From a virus, in IMG/VR virus record IMGVR_UViG_3300037245_000547, positions 1 through 20,232 of that record: a DNA stretch of 20,232 nt, one strand, 5' to 3'. This document shows positions 1 through 7,856 of this stretch, piece after piece. The notes beneath the pieces are model-generated. The model saw only the letters and a list, made by a program, of their open reading frames with translations. It was not told the DNA's origin and did not search any database. Positions within the stretch are counted from its first letter, which is position 1. Each line of letters begins with the position of its first letter. A program made the position numbers and the translations under genes.

Positions 1-30
1 TAGACCTTAGGGGGTCGAACAAGACAGACA

Positions 31-1167
31 ATGATTACAATAGACAAAGACAATGTAAGATTACACCCGGACGGGAACAAGGCAGCTATCAAGAATAGCC
101 TGTCTGAACTCGGTGCTGGGCGTTCTGTCCTTCTGGATGCTGACGATGTTCTTATTGCTGGCAACGGCGTGTACGAGCAGGCAGAAGCCCTTGGCATTCC
201 TATCCGTGTAATTGAGACTGATGGGACTGAACTCGTCGCAGTCAAGCGTACAGACCTCAGCACGGACGATGAGAAGCGTATCGCTCTTGCTATTGCCGAT
301 AACCGCCTGACTGATCTGTCTGAGTTTGACGATGAAGCATTAAACAAGATGCTGGACGAACTTTCTCCAGATATGCAGGAGCTGGCGGGGTATGCTGTCG
401 ACCCGAACGACCTTTTGAACGAGGGCAATACCGATGAGGACGAAGTGCCGGAAGTCACCGAGGCAACCTGCAAGCTGGGCGAACTCTGGATTCTGGGCAA
501 CCACCGTCTTTTGTGTGGTGACTCTACCGATAAGGAACAGGTTGAGAAGTTGATGGATGGCGAGAAGGCGGACATGGTATTTACGGATCCGCCTTATGGG
601 GTTGATTATGATGGAATTAAGAATGATGACCGTAAAGGTCTTGAGTCTCTCTTGAGGGGTGTGTTCAGTAATTATCTAGCGACATCGAAGTCAGGTGCGT
701 CTATTTACGTTTTTCACTCAGACCGATGTGCTGATATATTCCACAAGGTGTTCAGGGAGTTCTTCCATTTTAGCTCTATGGTTATCTGGTCTAAAAATTC
801 ACTGACTTTATCGCAGACGGACTATCAAAGCCAACACGAGCCGTGCCTCTATGGATGGATGGACAACGGCTCTCATTCGTGGTATTCAGACAGAAAACAA
901 ACATCGGTGTGGTATTGCAATAAGGAAAGAGTAGAGGGGCATACAACCCCGAAACCAATCGAGATTATTGAGCGTGGCGTAAACAACAGCAGTAAGGGTG
1001 GCGATTTAATAACTGACTTATTCCTCGGCTCAGGCTCAACCTTAATAGCCTGCGAAAAGACAAACCGCAAGTGCTACGGCATGGAATTGGATGAGCATTA
1101 CTGCGATGTAATCATAAAGAGATGGGAAGATTACACCGGAGAGACGGCGGTGAAACATGCGATCTAA
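31..1167 (+). CDS. ParB-like domain / site-specific DNA methyltransferase fusion
   Basis: Predicted to methylate adenine N6 or cytosine N4 in DNA using SAM. Residues about 1-115 look like the ParB/sulfiredoxin-type domain common at the N terminus of phage methylases (AIKNSL, then IAGNG at 42-46, and IADNRL near 88-93). The methylase follows. Motif IV (DPPYG, 186-190) comes before motif I (DLFLGSGST, 329-337), the order of beta-class N6A/N4C enzymes, and HTTPKP at 304-309 is typical of the same family. The ATG at 31 is supported by AGGGGG at 9-14 (a rather long gap) and by an in-frame TAG at positions 1-3, so no longer reading is possible. No restriction endonuclease is adjacent, so it looks like an orphan methylase. 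Lying directly before the terminase genes, it probably modifies phage DNA before packaging (inference). The target site cannot be read from sequence. Confidence 0.9.
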   Translation: MITIDKDNVRLHPDGNKAAIKNSLSELGAGRSVLLDADDVLIAGNGVYEQAEALGIPIRVIETDGTELVAVKRTDLSTDDEKRIALAIADNRLTDLSEFDDEALNKMLDELSPDMQELAGYAVDPNDLLNEGNTDEDEVPEVTEATCKLGELWILGNHRLLCGDSTDKEQVEKLMDGEKADMVFTDPPYGVDYDGIKNDDRKGLESLLRGVFSNYLATSKSGASIYVFHSDRCADIFHKVFREFFHFSSMVIWSKNSLTLSQTDYQSQHEPCLYGWMDNGSHSWYSDRKQTSVWYCNKERVEGHTTPKPIEIIERGVNNSSKGGDLITDLFLGSGSTLIACEKTNRKCYGMELDEHYCDVIIKRWEDYTGETAVKHAI

Positions 1168-1208
1168 GCGTCTGAGTAAAATATTTAGGATAAATAAGGC
1201 GGTGTTAG

Positions 1209-1676
1209 ATGCCAGGTCCAGCTAAGACACCGACAAATATACTCAAGCTCCGTGGCAGTACCCGCGTTTGCGAAAGAAAGAATGAGCCGAAGCCGAAGAA
1301 ATGCAGTGGATTACCACGCAAGCCCGAACACCTTAAGGGCGATGGGGCGAAGTATTATAAGGTTGTCGGCAAGAAGCTGCTGGGGATGGGCGTGCTGACC
1401 GTGGTTGACCATGAGGCACTGGTTGTAATGTGTGAAGAGTACGGACAATACAAAGAAGCTGACAAACTATGTAGGACGTTGCTGATTAAGACCAGCAATG
1501 GAAACGTAATCCAGAACCCGGCTATCGGGATTAGGAATAAAGCAAGAGAAGCATTAAAGAAGTCAATGTCTTATTTTGGCATGACTCCAAGCAGTAGAGC
1601 AAGTTTATCTATTAAGGTTGAAGTTGAAAACAAAGAAGACAATGTTAAAAGGTTCTTCCAGAACAGGACAGCATGA
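1209..1676 (+). CDS. terS: Terminase small subunit, P27 family
   Basis: Recognises phage DNA and loads it on the large terminase for packaging. The 155-residue protein opens with the P27-type signature MPGPAKTPTNILKLRG. It then has a helical region ending in KKLLGMGVLTVVDHEAL (about 54-71) and a C-terminal part with NPAIGIRNKAREALKKS and FGMTPSSRA, all typical of this family and of normal length. The start is supported by AAGGCGGTG just upstream of the ATG. Its stop codon overlaps the terL start (ATGA at 1673-1676), implying translational coupling. Family assignment is from recognised sequence pattern; DNA specificity is unknown. Confidence 0.9.
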   Translation: MPGPAKTPTNILKLRGSTRVCERKNEPKPKKCSGLPRKPEHLKGDGAKYYKVVGKKLLGMGVLTVVDHEALVVMCEEYGQYKEADKLCRTLLIKTSNGNVIQNPAIGIRNKAREALKKSMSYFGMTPSSRASLSIKVEVENKEDNVKRFFQNRTA

Positions 1677-3319
1677 GTAAGAAAAAGACACCAAGCGTTT
1701 TTTCAAAGTGGGGTAAGCTCCTGGAACTGATTCCGGGTTACTCTCCTATCGAAACCGCAGGCGACTGTTGGTTTGACGAGGAACGTGCGCAGTTGTGTAT
1801 TGACTTCTTTCAGGAGCATCTTTGCTTTATTGAGGGCGAAAAGGCTGGACAGGCATTCTTGCTTGAGCCTTGGCAGAAGTCTATTCTTGCTAATTTGTTT
1901 GGATGGATTAGACCGGATGGAACACGTCGCTATCGTGAAGCGTTTATATTTGTACCCCGCAAAAATGGAAAGACTCCGTTCGCCGCGGGTATTGTAGATA
2001 TGGTGGCCTTTGTTGACGGAGAGCCGGGAGCCCAGCTATACGTAGCAGCAGGTGAACGTGAGCAGGCCGCATTGACGTATCGGCACGCTGCCGGGATGAT
2101 TGCAAGGAATCCAGAGCTTGCGAAGCGATCACGGGCGTATAGGACGTTCAAGAGCATTGAGTTTTATGATGGTGATTGTGTATTTAAAGCCCTGTCTGCT
2201 GATGCAGATACTAAGCATGGCCTTAATGCTCACCTGGTAATCAATGATGAGTTGCATATCCAGAAGAATCGTGACCTAGTTGACACGCTTGAGACTGCCA
2301 CGGCATCGCGCCGGCAGCCGATGATTATCCATATTACTACTGCTGGCTTTGATAAGCACTCGATTTGTTATGAGAAGTACAGCTATGCTGAAAAGATTCG
2401 CGACGGAGCGATTGATGATATTAAATTTTTACCTGTTATATATGAAGCGTTAGAGGATGATGATTGGACTGATGAAAAAACATGGATCAAAGCTAATCCG
2501 AATCTCGGCGTTAGTGTGTCTCTTGATTACTTAAAATCTGCTTGTAAAGAGGCTCAGGACGTACCGGCTAAAGAAAATACATTCAAGAGGCTTCATTTGA
2601 ATATCTGGACAGAGCAAGAGACTCGATGGCTTTCAATGATAAAGTGGAATGCGTGTGACGAAAAATGCGATGAGCAGGTATTGTTCGGTAAACCCTGCTT
2701 CGCTGGGCTTGACTTGTCATCAAATACAGACATCACAGCCTTCGTCATGGCTTTCCAGGTACAGAATAGCGTTGTTTTAATCCCACGTTTCTGGATACCT
2801 AAAGAGAACGCAACGGAACGCGAACGCAAAGATGGCGTCCCCTACAGTGTCTGGGAACGGCAGGGATTCTTGACGATGACTGAGGGTAATGTAATCGACT
2901 ATGAATATGTTATTGACGACATACAAAAGGACTTTGAGAAGTACGACGTGCAGGGCATTGCATTTGACAGGTTCGGCTTTGAGGCTGTCCGGCAACGGTT
3001 TATAAAGGTCGGTGCTCCTGCAGATAAGTTTATATCTTTCGGCCAGGGCTTCTTAAGTATGTCCCCGCCGATGAAGGAACTTGAAAAACTGGTGCTTGAG
3101 GGTGCAATAGTACACAACGACAACCCTGTTCTTAAGTGGATGGCGTCGAATGTGGCTGTCCTGCAAGACCCGGCAGGCAATGTCAAAACGAATAAAGATA
3201 AATCGAGCGAGAAGATAGATGGAATAGTTGCCGCGATCATGGCTATTGGTTTGATGACAGTAGACCCCGGCAGAACAGAAGTATTCTATGAAAATCACGG
3301 TGCAAGGACTATTAGCTAA
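1673..3319 (+). CDS. terL: Terminase large subunit (ATPase and nuclease)
   Basis: The packaging motor: an N-terminal ATPase drives DNA into the prohead and a C-terminal RNase H-fold nuclease cuts the concatemer. Motifs seen: Walker A-like VPRKNGKT at 94-101, Walker B LVINDE at 188-193 with the catalytic Glu at 193, and a coupling-type ITTAG at 221-225. The nuclease shows the expected acidic residues: GLDLS with Asp347, IAFDRFG with Asp432, and EKIDG with Asp516. At 548 residues it has normal length for the Terminase_1 (HK97/YmfN-like) group. It is coupled by overlap to terS upstream (ATGA) and portal downstream (TAATG at 3317-3321). It appears intact. Confidence 0.95.
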   Translation: MSKKKTPSVFSKWGKLLELIPGYSPIETAGDCWFDEERAQLCIDFFQEHLCFIEGEKAGQAFLLEPWQKSILANLFGWIRPDGTRRYREAFIFVPRKNGKTPFAAGIVDMVAFVDGEPGAQLYVAAGEREQAALTYRHAAGMIARNPELAKRSRAYRTFKSIEFYDGDCVFKALSADADTKHGLNAHLVINDELHIQKNRDLVDTLETATASRRQPMIIHITTAGFDKHSICYEKYSYAEKIRDGAIDDIKFLPVIYEALEDDDWTDEKTWIKANPNLGVSVSLDYLKSACKEAQDVPAKENTFKRLHLNIWTEQETRWLSMIKWNACDEKCDEQVLFGKPCFAGLDLSSNTDITAFVMAFQVQNSVVLIPRFWIPKENATERERKDGVPYSVWERQGFLTMTEGNVIDYEYVIDDIQKDFEKYDVQGIAFDRFGFEAVRQRFIKVGAPADKFISFGQGFLSMSPPMKELEKLVLEGAIVHNDNPVLKWMASNVAVLQDPAGNVKTNKDKSSEKIDGIVAAIMAIGLMTVDPGRTEVFYENHGARTIS

Positions 3320-4866
3320 TGTGGAATCCCTTTACGAAATCTAAAACACCAGAACTGAAAGCCGTAACTGCTACCGACACAGACGGATGGTTTCCGTTGA
3401 TGTTTAACGGTGGTGTGATGACTGCGGCCGGAGTTTCAATCAGTAACGACACGGCCTTACAGATCAGTGCTGTATTTAATAGCATCCGTATTATTGGTGA
3501 GGACATTGCAAAACTCCCATTACAGGTATTTAAGAGGCTTGACAAAGGACGCGAGAAGCGTAGTGACAATAATATCTGGCGTATTTTCAATGAGTCCCCA
3601 AACCCCGAAATGGATGCAATGTCTTTCCGCAATACTTTACAGGGTCACATCTTAGGGTATGGCAATGGGTATGCTGAGATAATCAGGGACGCAGACGGCG
3701 AAGTCGATCAGTTATGGATTATTGATCCGTCCAGGGTTATTCCAAAGCGAAGACAAGACGGGACTTTATATTACCAGGTGACGACACCGAGCGGGCAGCC
3801 TACGGAAGTGTCGCCTAGTAAGATATTCCGTATTCCGGGATTTGGTTTTGACGGCGTAACTGGATATAATGTAATTACTTATGCTCGGCAGTCGTTAGGG
3901 CTTGCCCGTGGTGCTGAGGATTACGGCTCTAAGTTCTTTGGCAATGGGGCTAAAGCTTCGTTAGTCCTGGAAATACCGCAGGAATTAACAGAAAAGTCAG
4001 CCGACAATCTTATAAGGTCTGTCCAAAAGCAGGTCAGTAACCAAAACCAACACGGCATATTGCTCGCCGAGCAGGGTGCTAAGTATAGTACACTATCGGT
4101 ATCTCAGAAAGACAGCCAGTATTTAGAGACTCGCCAGTTTTCGGTAAGCGATATTGCAAGATGGTTCAGGATGCAGCCGCATAAAATCGGCGATCTCTCA
4201 AAGGCGACATTCTCTAATATTGAACAGCAATCCCTTGAATATGTTGGCGACACCTTAACTCCGTGGTTCGTCCGGTGGGAGCAAGCTATTCGGATGCAGC
4301 TTATGACACCTGAGCAGCAGGCAGATAATTTATATGTAAAACATAATGCCAACGCTCTGCTTCGCGGCGACCTCAAGAGCAGGTATGAGGCTTACGCGAG
4401 TGGTATTGTAAATGGCTGGTTTACCCGTAACGAGGCAAGGGAACGCGAAGATCTTAACCCAATTGAGGGTCTGGACGATCCGCTTGTGCCTTTGAATATG
4501 GCAGTAGTCGGCGAAGAGCCTGTAGATACGGGAAATACTGACGCATTCATTGAAGATGCTGCTGCGAGGATTACAACCGCAGAAGAGCATGGACTGTCTG
4601 CGAGGGTTAGTAAGGCAAGTGAAGACCGCGACCGATTCAATGAATGGGTTAATGTGTTTTATTTAAAACACGAGGCTTATATTGGCACTTGTGTTAAATC
4701 TTTCGTTACTGCTGATAATTGCATAAACACCTTACATGCCATAACTAATGGGGGTGTAAATCAAATAATGATGTGCGACGACCCATCAGAGCATATAAAA
4801 ACATGGAATAGAAAACAAGAAATAGTAGACATAATCAAAGAGGCACTATTATGTACGACCAAATAA
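3319..4866 (+). CDS. Portal protein, HK97 family, with C-terminal extension
   Basis: Forms the dodecameric ring at one capsid vertex through which DNA is packaged and to which the neck attaches. Family features include SAVFNSIRIIGEDIAKLPLQ near 50-70, the loop NPEMDAMSFR, GNGYAEI, the GFDGVTGYNVI segment, and the stem/crown region with ADNLYVKHNANALLRGD. The core ends near residue 390 (EGLDDPLVPLNM). About 110 further residues follow: helical, acidic, with SEDRDRFNEWVNVFYLKHEAY and late Cys residues. HK97-type portals are usually around 400 residues, so the 515-residue length is on the long side. The start overlaps the terL stop, and the 3' end overlaps the protease gene by 16 bases. Confidence 0.93.
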   Translation: MWNPFTKSKTPELKAVTATDTDGWFPLMFNGGVMTAAGVSISNDTALQISAVFNSIRIIGEDIAKLPLQVFKRLDKGREKRSDNNIWRIFNESPNPEMDAMSFRNTLQGHILGYGNGYAEIIRDADGEVDQLWIIDPSRVIPKRRQDGTLYYQVTTPSGQPTEVSPSKIFRIPGFGFDGVTGYNVITYARQSLGLARGAEDYGSKFFGNGAKASLVLEIPQELTEKSADNLIRSVQKQVSNQNQHGILLAEQGAKYSTLSVSQKDSQYLETRQFSVSDIARWFRMQPHKIGDLSKATFSNIEQQSLEYVGDTLTPWFVRWEQAIRMQLMTPEQQADNLYVKHNANALLRGDLKSRYEAYASGIVNGWFTRNEAREREDLNPIEGLDDPLVPLNMAVVGEEPVDTGNTDAFIEDAAARITTAEEHGLSARVSKASEDRDRFNEWVNVFYLKHEAYIGTCVKSFVTADNCINTLHAITNGGVNQIMMCDDPSEHIKTWNRKQEIVDIIKEALLCTTK

Positions 4867-5675
4867 TAAACGCATTCAACAATCAGGTATGGGCTATCAT
4901 GCCCGACAACATGGAATCTATTATGCGATGGCTTGGGCCTCGGCTGGCTGGTGGGCCAATGCCGGAAATCGAAGCGGCTCGACCAAGGCAACAGCTAAGG
5001 ATGGACGGCAAGGTCGTAGTCCTGCCGATGGTCGGGACAATGACACAGCGTGCTAATATGATGACTGAACATAGTGGGATGCTAAGCACTGACACGTTTG
5101 GTAAGATGATAAATCAGCTTGCTAATGATCCGTCTGTTAAGTCTATTATCTTAGATATTGATTCGCCTGGTGGTAGCATGTTCGGGATTGAGGAATTAAC
5201 CCAGAATATCCGGGCTGCGGCTGGACAGAAAAGGGTCGTTGCTGTAGCAAATTCATTGATGGCATCGGCTGCATACTACACCGGGTCGGCGGCAACTAAA
5301 GTATTCGCCGCCCCTGGCTCACTTGTCGGTAGTATCGGCGTGATAATGACCCACATTGACCATAGTGAGGCGTTAGCGGCAGAGGGCGTGAAGTACACCT
5401 TTGTTACCGCAGGTAAATATAAAGCTCTTGGTAACGCTACAGAACCGATGGGCGAGGATGCTATGGCTTATATGCAGGGGCTTGTTGATGATGGATATGA
5501 CCAGTTTTTGTCGGCTGTAGCGCAAAACCGCAGGGTATCTAAGTCGAAAGTGAAAGAACAGTACGGACAAGGTAAGGTTTTGTCGGCCAAAGACGCACTG
5601 AGCGTTGGCATGATCGACGGAATTAGAACACTTGACGAAGTTATAAGCATGGAATTAAGAAGAAAACAGAGGTAG
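4851..5675 (+). CDS. Capsid maturation protease, S49 (SppA/protease C-like) family
   Basis: Serine peptidase expected to act inside the prohead, trimming capsid and scaffold domains. S49 hallmarks: LDIDSPGGS at 101-109 (oxyanion-hole region), the nucleophile Ser139 in SLMASAAYY, and the general base Lys191 in AGKYKALG (assignment by family pattern). GSIGVI at 160-165 is also typical, as is the C-terminal VLSAKDALSVGMIDGI. At 274 residues it is a single-domain phage form without the signal peptide of cellular SppA. AAAGAGG lies 8-14 bases before the ATG, which sits inside the end of the portal gene. No scaffold gene is visible; the coiled N terminus of the capsid protein is the likely substrate (inference). 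Confidence 0.92.
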   Translation: MYDQIINAFNNQVWAIMPDNMESIMRWLGPRLAGGPMPEIEAARPRQQLRMDGKVVVLPMVGTMTQRANMMTEHSGMLSTDTFGKMINQLANDPSVKSIILDIDSPGGSMFGIEELTQNIRAAAGQKRVVAVANSLMASAAYYTGSAATKVFAAPGSLVGSIGVIMTHIDHSEALAAEGVKYTFVTAGKYKALGNATEPMGEDAMAYMQGLVDDGYDQFLSAVAQNRRVSKSKVKEQYGQGKVLSAKDALSVGMIDGIRTLDEVISMELRRKQR

Positions 5676-5749
5676 CTTTCACGCGGTAGCGGTTAGCGTC
5701 TTTGATTGTTTGTTTAATTATAGTGAAGTTTAAATTTAGAAAGAACATT
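5676..5749 (+). promoter_or_regulatory. AT-rich leader before the capsid gene, possible promoter
   Basis: This 74-base gap is one of the longer untranslated gaps in the packed structural region and sits before the gene needing highest expression. It has two GGTAGC copies near 5671-5690, then an AT-rich run. TTGTTT at 5706-5711 and TTTAAA at 5729-5734 are spaced 17 bases apart but match sigma-70 consensus poorly. Phage late promoters can be unrelated to sigma-70, so this is only a candidate. Confidence 0.2.
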
Positions 5750-7141
5750 ATGAAGTATTCAGAAATGCTCGCAAAACTCAAAGCTGATAATGCAAGAATC
5801 ATCGAGATAGATGAGATGGCAGAGGTCACCGAAGAGCTTAAGGCAGAGCAAGACGTGCTCATTACCGCGTGCGAAGACATGAAGGGTAAGATTGAGCGTA
5901 AAAAGGCATCTATCGAGACAGAAGGTTATCTCGCAGACGCTACGGAAAACAAACCTATCGAAGCTAGAGTTATTGGAGCAAGTCCTATTATCCAGGAAAC
6001 AATCACCGCTGCAAAGCCGATTGTGATTCCTGCAAGAGCGGCCCGGTTCAATAACACACTGAGGGCATTTAAGGGTAAAAATGCAGATATAGACGCTTTT
6101 ACAAGTGGTATGTGGCTTTCTGCTGTACTCGGCAATGCAAGTGCCGCTCAGTTCTGTAATGAGCATGGCATTGCTATCAATGCTGTCCATGAAGAGGGCG
6201 TTAATACCACTGGTGGGTATCTAGTACCAACAGTGCTTCATACTGCGATCATCGACCTACAGAAAGAGTACGGTGTATTCAGGCGTGAATCTGAGGTTAT
6301 TCCTATGACTTCTGATAAGCTTTTGATTCCTCGTACTACGGGCGGCCTTGAAGCTTACTTTGTTGGTGAAAGCGCGGCAATGACTGAATCGACCGCAAGC
6401 TGGGACGATATAACTCTATCGGTCAAGGATTGCGGCGTATTGACTCGCGTAACAAACGCACTTGCCAGTGACGCGATTATTCAGCTTATGGATAATCTGA
6501 CAGTCAAAATCGCAAGAGCATTGGCTCTCAAAGAAGATCTTGTTGGCTTCTTGGGTACAGGCATTTCTACGCACGGCGGGATTACTGGTGTAATTACCAA
6601 GCTAATCTCTACTGCGTGGACTGCTCCAAGTGTCAACACTGGCGCCGGCCTTGTCGAATGGGGTACTGGCGTTGGCTTTGAGAATATCACGCTTGCCAAC
6701 CTAACGAGCTTGATGGCATTACTGCCGACATATGCTCGTGCTGGTGCGAAATGGCATTGCACTCCGGCATTCTTTGACTCTGTGATTACCCGGCTGGTTC
6801 TGGCTCAGGGCGGTAGCACGGCGACCGAAGTTATTAACGGTATTCCTATGACTAGAGCTCTCGGCTATCCGGTTGTCTTGAATGAGACAATGAACTCGGT
6901 CGGCACAGATCAGGAAGTAAGCTTGCTGTTTGGCGATTTAGGCCAGGCGACTACTTTTGGAGATCGTCAGCAGATGTCAATCGCGTCTTCGGACAGTGCA
7001 ACTATCGGCGGACAGTCAATGTTTGAACGTAATCAGCGTGCTTTGCGTGCTATTGAGCGGTTTGATATTGTTGCCCATGATGTCGGGACAAGCTCTGCTC
7101 CTGGCCCAATCGTTGGCTTAATGGCTTACGACGCATCGTAA
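5750..7141 (+). CDS. Major capsid protein, HK97 fold
   Basis: Builds the icosahedral shell. With the ATG at 5750 the product is 463 residues, starting MKYSEMLAKLK. A longer reading from TTG at 5702 would add 16 hydrophobic/basic residues of no family resemblance, so 5750 is preferred, although its Shine-Dalgarno site (AGAAAG) is weak. Residues about 1-65 are charged and predicted to coil, matching the cleaved scaffold-like delta domain of HK97-type capsids. The folded part begins around residue 100 and contains NTTGGYLVP (GGYLVP at 155-160), EYGVFRRE, LLIPRTTGG, the VGESAAMTES loop, LALKEDLVGFLGTG and, near the end, QRALRAIERFDIVAHD. The preceding protease gene fits processing of the N-terminal region. 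No separate scaffold gene is present. Confidence 0.93.
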   Translation: MKYSEMLAKLKADNARIIEIDEMAEVTEELKAEQDVLITACEDMKGKIERKKASIETEGYLADATENKPIEARVIGASPIIQETITAAKPIVIPARAARFNNTLRAFKGKNADIDAFTSGMWLSAVLGNASAAQFCNEHGIAINAVHEEGVNTTGGYLVPTVLHTAIIDLQKEYGVFRRESEVIPMTSDKLLIPRTTGGLEAYFVGESAAMTESTASWDDITLSVKDCGVLTRVTNALASDAIIQLMDNLTVKIARALALKEDLVGFLGTGISTHGGITGVITKLISTAWTAPSVNTGAGLVEWGTGVGFENITLANLTSLMALLPTYARAGAKWHCTPAFFDSVITRLVLAQGGSTATEVINGIPMTRALGYPVVLNETMNSVGTDQEVSLLFGDLGQATTFGDRQQMSIASSDSATIGGQSMFERNQRALRAIERFDIVAHDVGTSSAPGPIVGLMAYDAS

Positions 7142-7172
7142 CTAACGAAACTTTAACTTGAAAGGTTAAAAA

Positions 7173-7679
7173 ATGATACATGCAAATGAAGGCAAAAATG
7201 CGATTTCTCCGGGGATTGCAGTAACTAACGCAACGGCCGAACACACACTAGACCTTGACACGTCTGGCAGTGATCAGCTTAACATTCTTATCGCTTGCGG
7301 TACTCACAATTCGGCGACAGAAGCTATCGACACTGTTTCTGTCTATGAGTCTGACACTGTGACGCAGGCGACTAACATGGAACTGATTGCCGCACTGTCA
7401 AGCGGTACGGCGACAAGTACGTCGGCAAGTAATATCCTACCAACTGCTGCTCTTATGGCTCTTGGCGGGAATGTTCAGGAACTCCAGATCGACTTGCGGA
7501 AACGTAAGAAGTATGTTGGTGTTGCTGTTATCTCAGGTGTTGTCGCTGCTGGATGTGCTATTGTCACCTCCGCAAGGTTGACCCGTAATGAGAAGTCGGC
7601 AGATTCGGCGACTGAAAAAGACCAGGTTGATTTGGGTGCGACCACTGTTAGCGGTTGTATGCAGGTCATTACTGCTTAA
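7173..7679 (+). CDS. Probable head accessory (decoration-like) protein
   Basis: A 168-residue protein directly after the major capsid gene, a position often taken by head decoration proteins. I do not recognise a named family. The sequence is rich in Ser, Thr and Ala, with beta-type alternation (HTLDLDTSGSDQLNILIACG) and a basic stretch RKRKK near 109-113. A hydrophobic segment follows (VGVAVISGVVAAGCAIVTSA), more likely buried beta structure than a membrane span since the protein looks globular. There are three Cys residues. GAAAGG precedes the ATG by about 7 bases. A capsid-surface or vertex role is inferred from position only. Confidence 0.6.
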   Translation: MIHANEGKNAISPGIAVTNATAEHTLDLDTSGSDQLNILIACGTHNSATEAIDTVSVYESDTVTQATNMELIAALSSGTATSTSASNILPTAALMALGGNVQELQIDLRKRKKYVGVAVISGVVAAGCAIVTSARLTRNEKSADSATEKDQVDLGATTVSGCMQVITA

Positions 7680-7684
7680 GAATT

Positions 7685-7730
7685 TCCTTTATCTGGGGTC
7701 GGCTCGTGGCCGGCCCTGATAAGGGGCTTT
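7685..7730 (+). terminator. Long imperfect hairpin, candidate transcription attenuator
   Basis: The inner stem pairs GGGTCGGC (7696-7703) with GCCGGCCC (7709-7716), one G-T wobble, around the loop TCGTG. After a small internal loop, CCTTTATC (7686-7693) pairs with GATAAGGG (7718-7725), again with one wobble. In total there are about 16 pairs. Only a short T run (7728-7730) follows, so it would be a leaky intrinsic terminator or an RNA-stabilising 3' end for the abundant capsid messages. Confidence 0.5.
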
Positions 7731-7736
7731 AAAGAT

Positions 7737-7742
7737 AAAGGG
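7737..7742 (+). promoter_or_regulatory. Ribosome binding site for the 30-residue microprotein
   Basis: AAAGGG lies 8 bases before the ATG at 7751 but only 2 bases before the in-frame ATG at 7745. The spacing picks 7751 as the start. Confidence 0.55.
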
Positions 7743-7750
7743 AAATGATA

Positions 7751-7843
7751 ATGAGTGACTTGCAACAGATATTCGTGATTTGGTGGGGTTTAACCACTGG
7801 AGTATGTTCAATAATTATAGCGATTAACAGTTTTAAAAGATAA
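7751..7843 (+). CDS. 30-residue single-span membrane microprotein
   Basis: A very short gene reading MSDLQQIFVIWWGLTTG, then a hydrophobic CSIIIAIN stretch and a final SFKR. Residues about 7-27 are hydrophobic enough for one membrane helix with a basic C-terminal tail, suggesting the C terminus is cytoplasmic. It has a well-spaced AAAGGG and is followed after 13 bases by the next gene, whose own AAGGA begins at the stop codon. It is too small for family recognition. A holin-like or membrane-anchoring function is possible but not shown. It could also be a leader peptide controlling the downstream gene. Confidence 0.5.
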   Translation: MSDLQQIFVIWWGLTTGVCSIIIAINSFKR

Positions 7844-7856
7844 AGGAAAATAAATT

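Noticed and set aside
1-30. Upstream extension of the methyltransferase past the window edge
   Set aside because: TAG at 1-3 is in frame, and stop codon use across the window is standard, with no sign of TAG reassignment.
5702-5734. Sigma-70 promoter before the capsid gene as a firm call
   Set aside because: The best -35/-10 pair has only 3 and 4 of 6 matches. It is kept only as a low-confidence regulatory entry.
5702-5749. Longer capsid protein from TTG 5702
   Set aside because: It would add 16 hydrophobic/basic residues unlike any capsid start. ATG 5750 gives the expected coiled N terminus.
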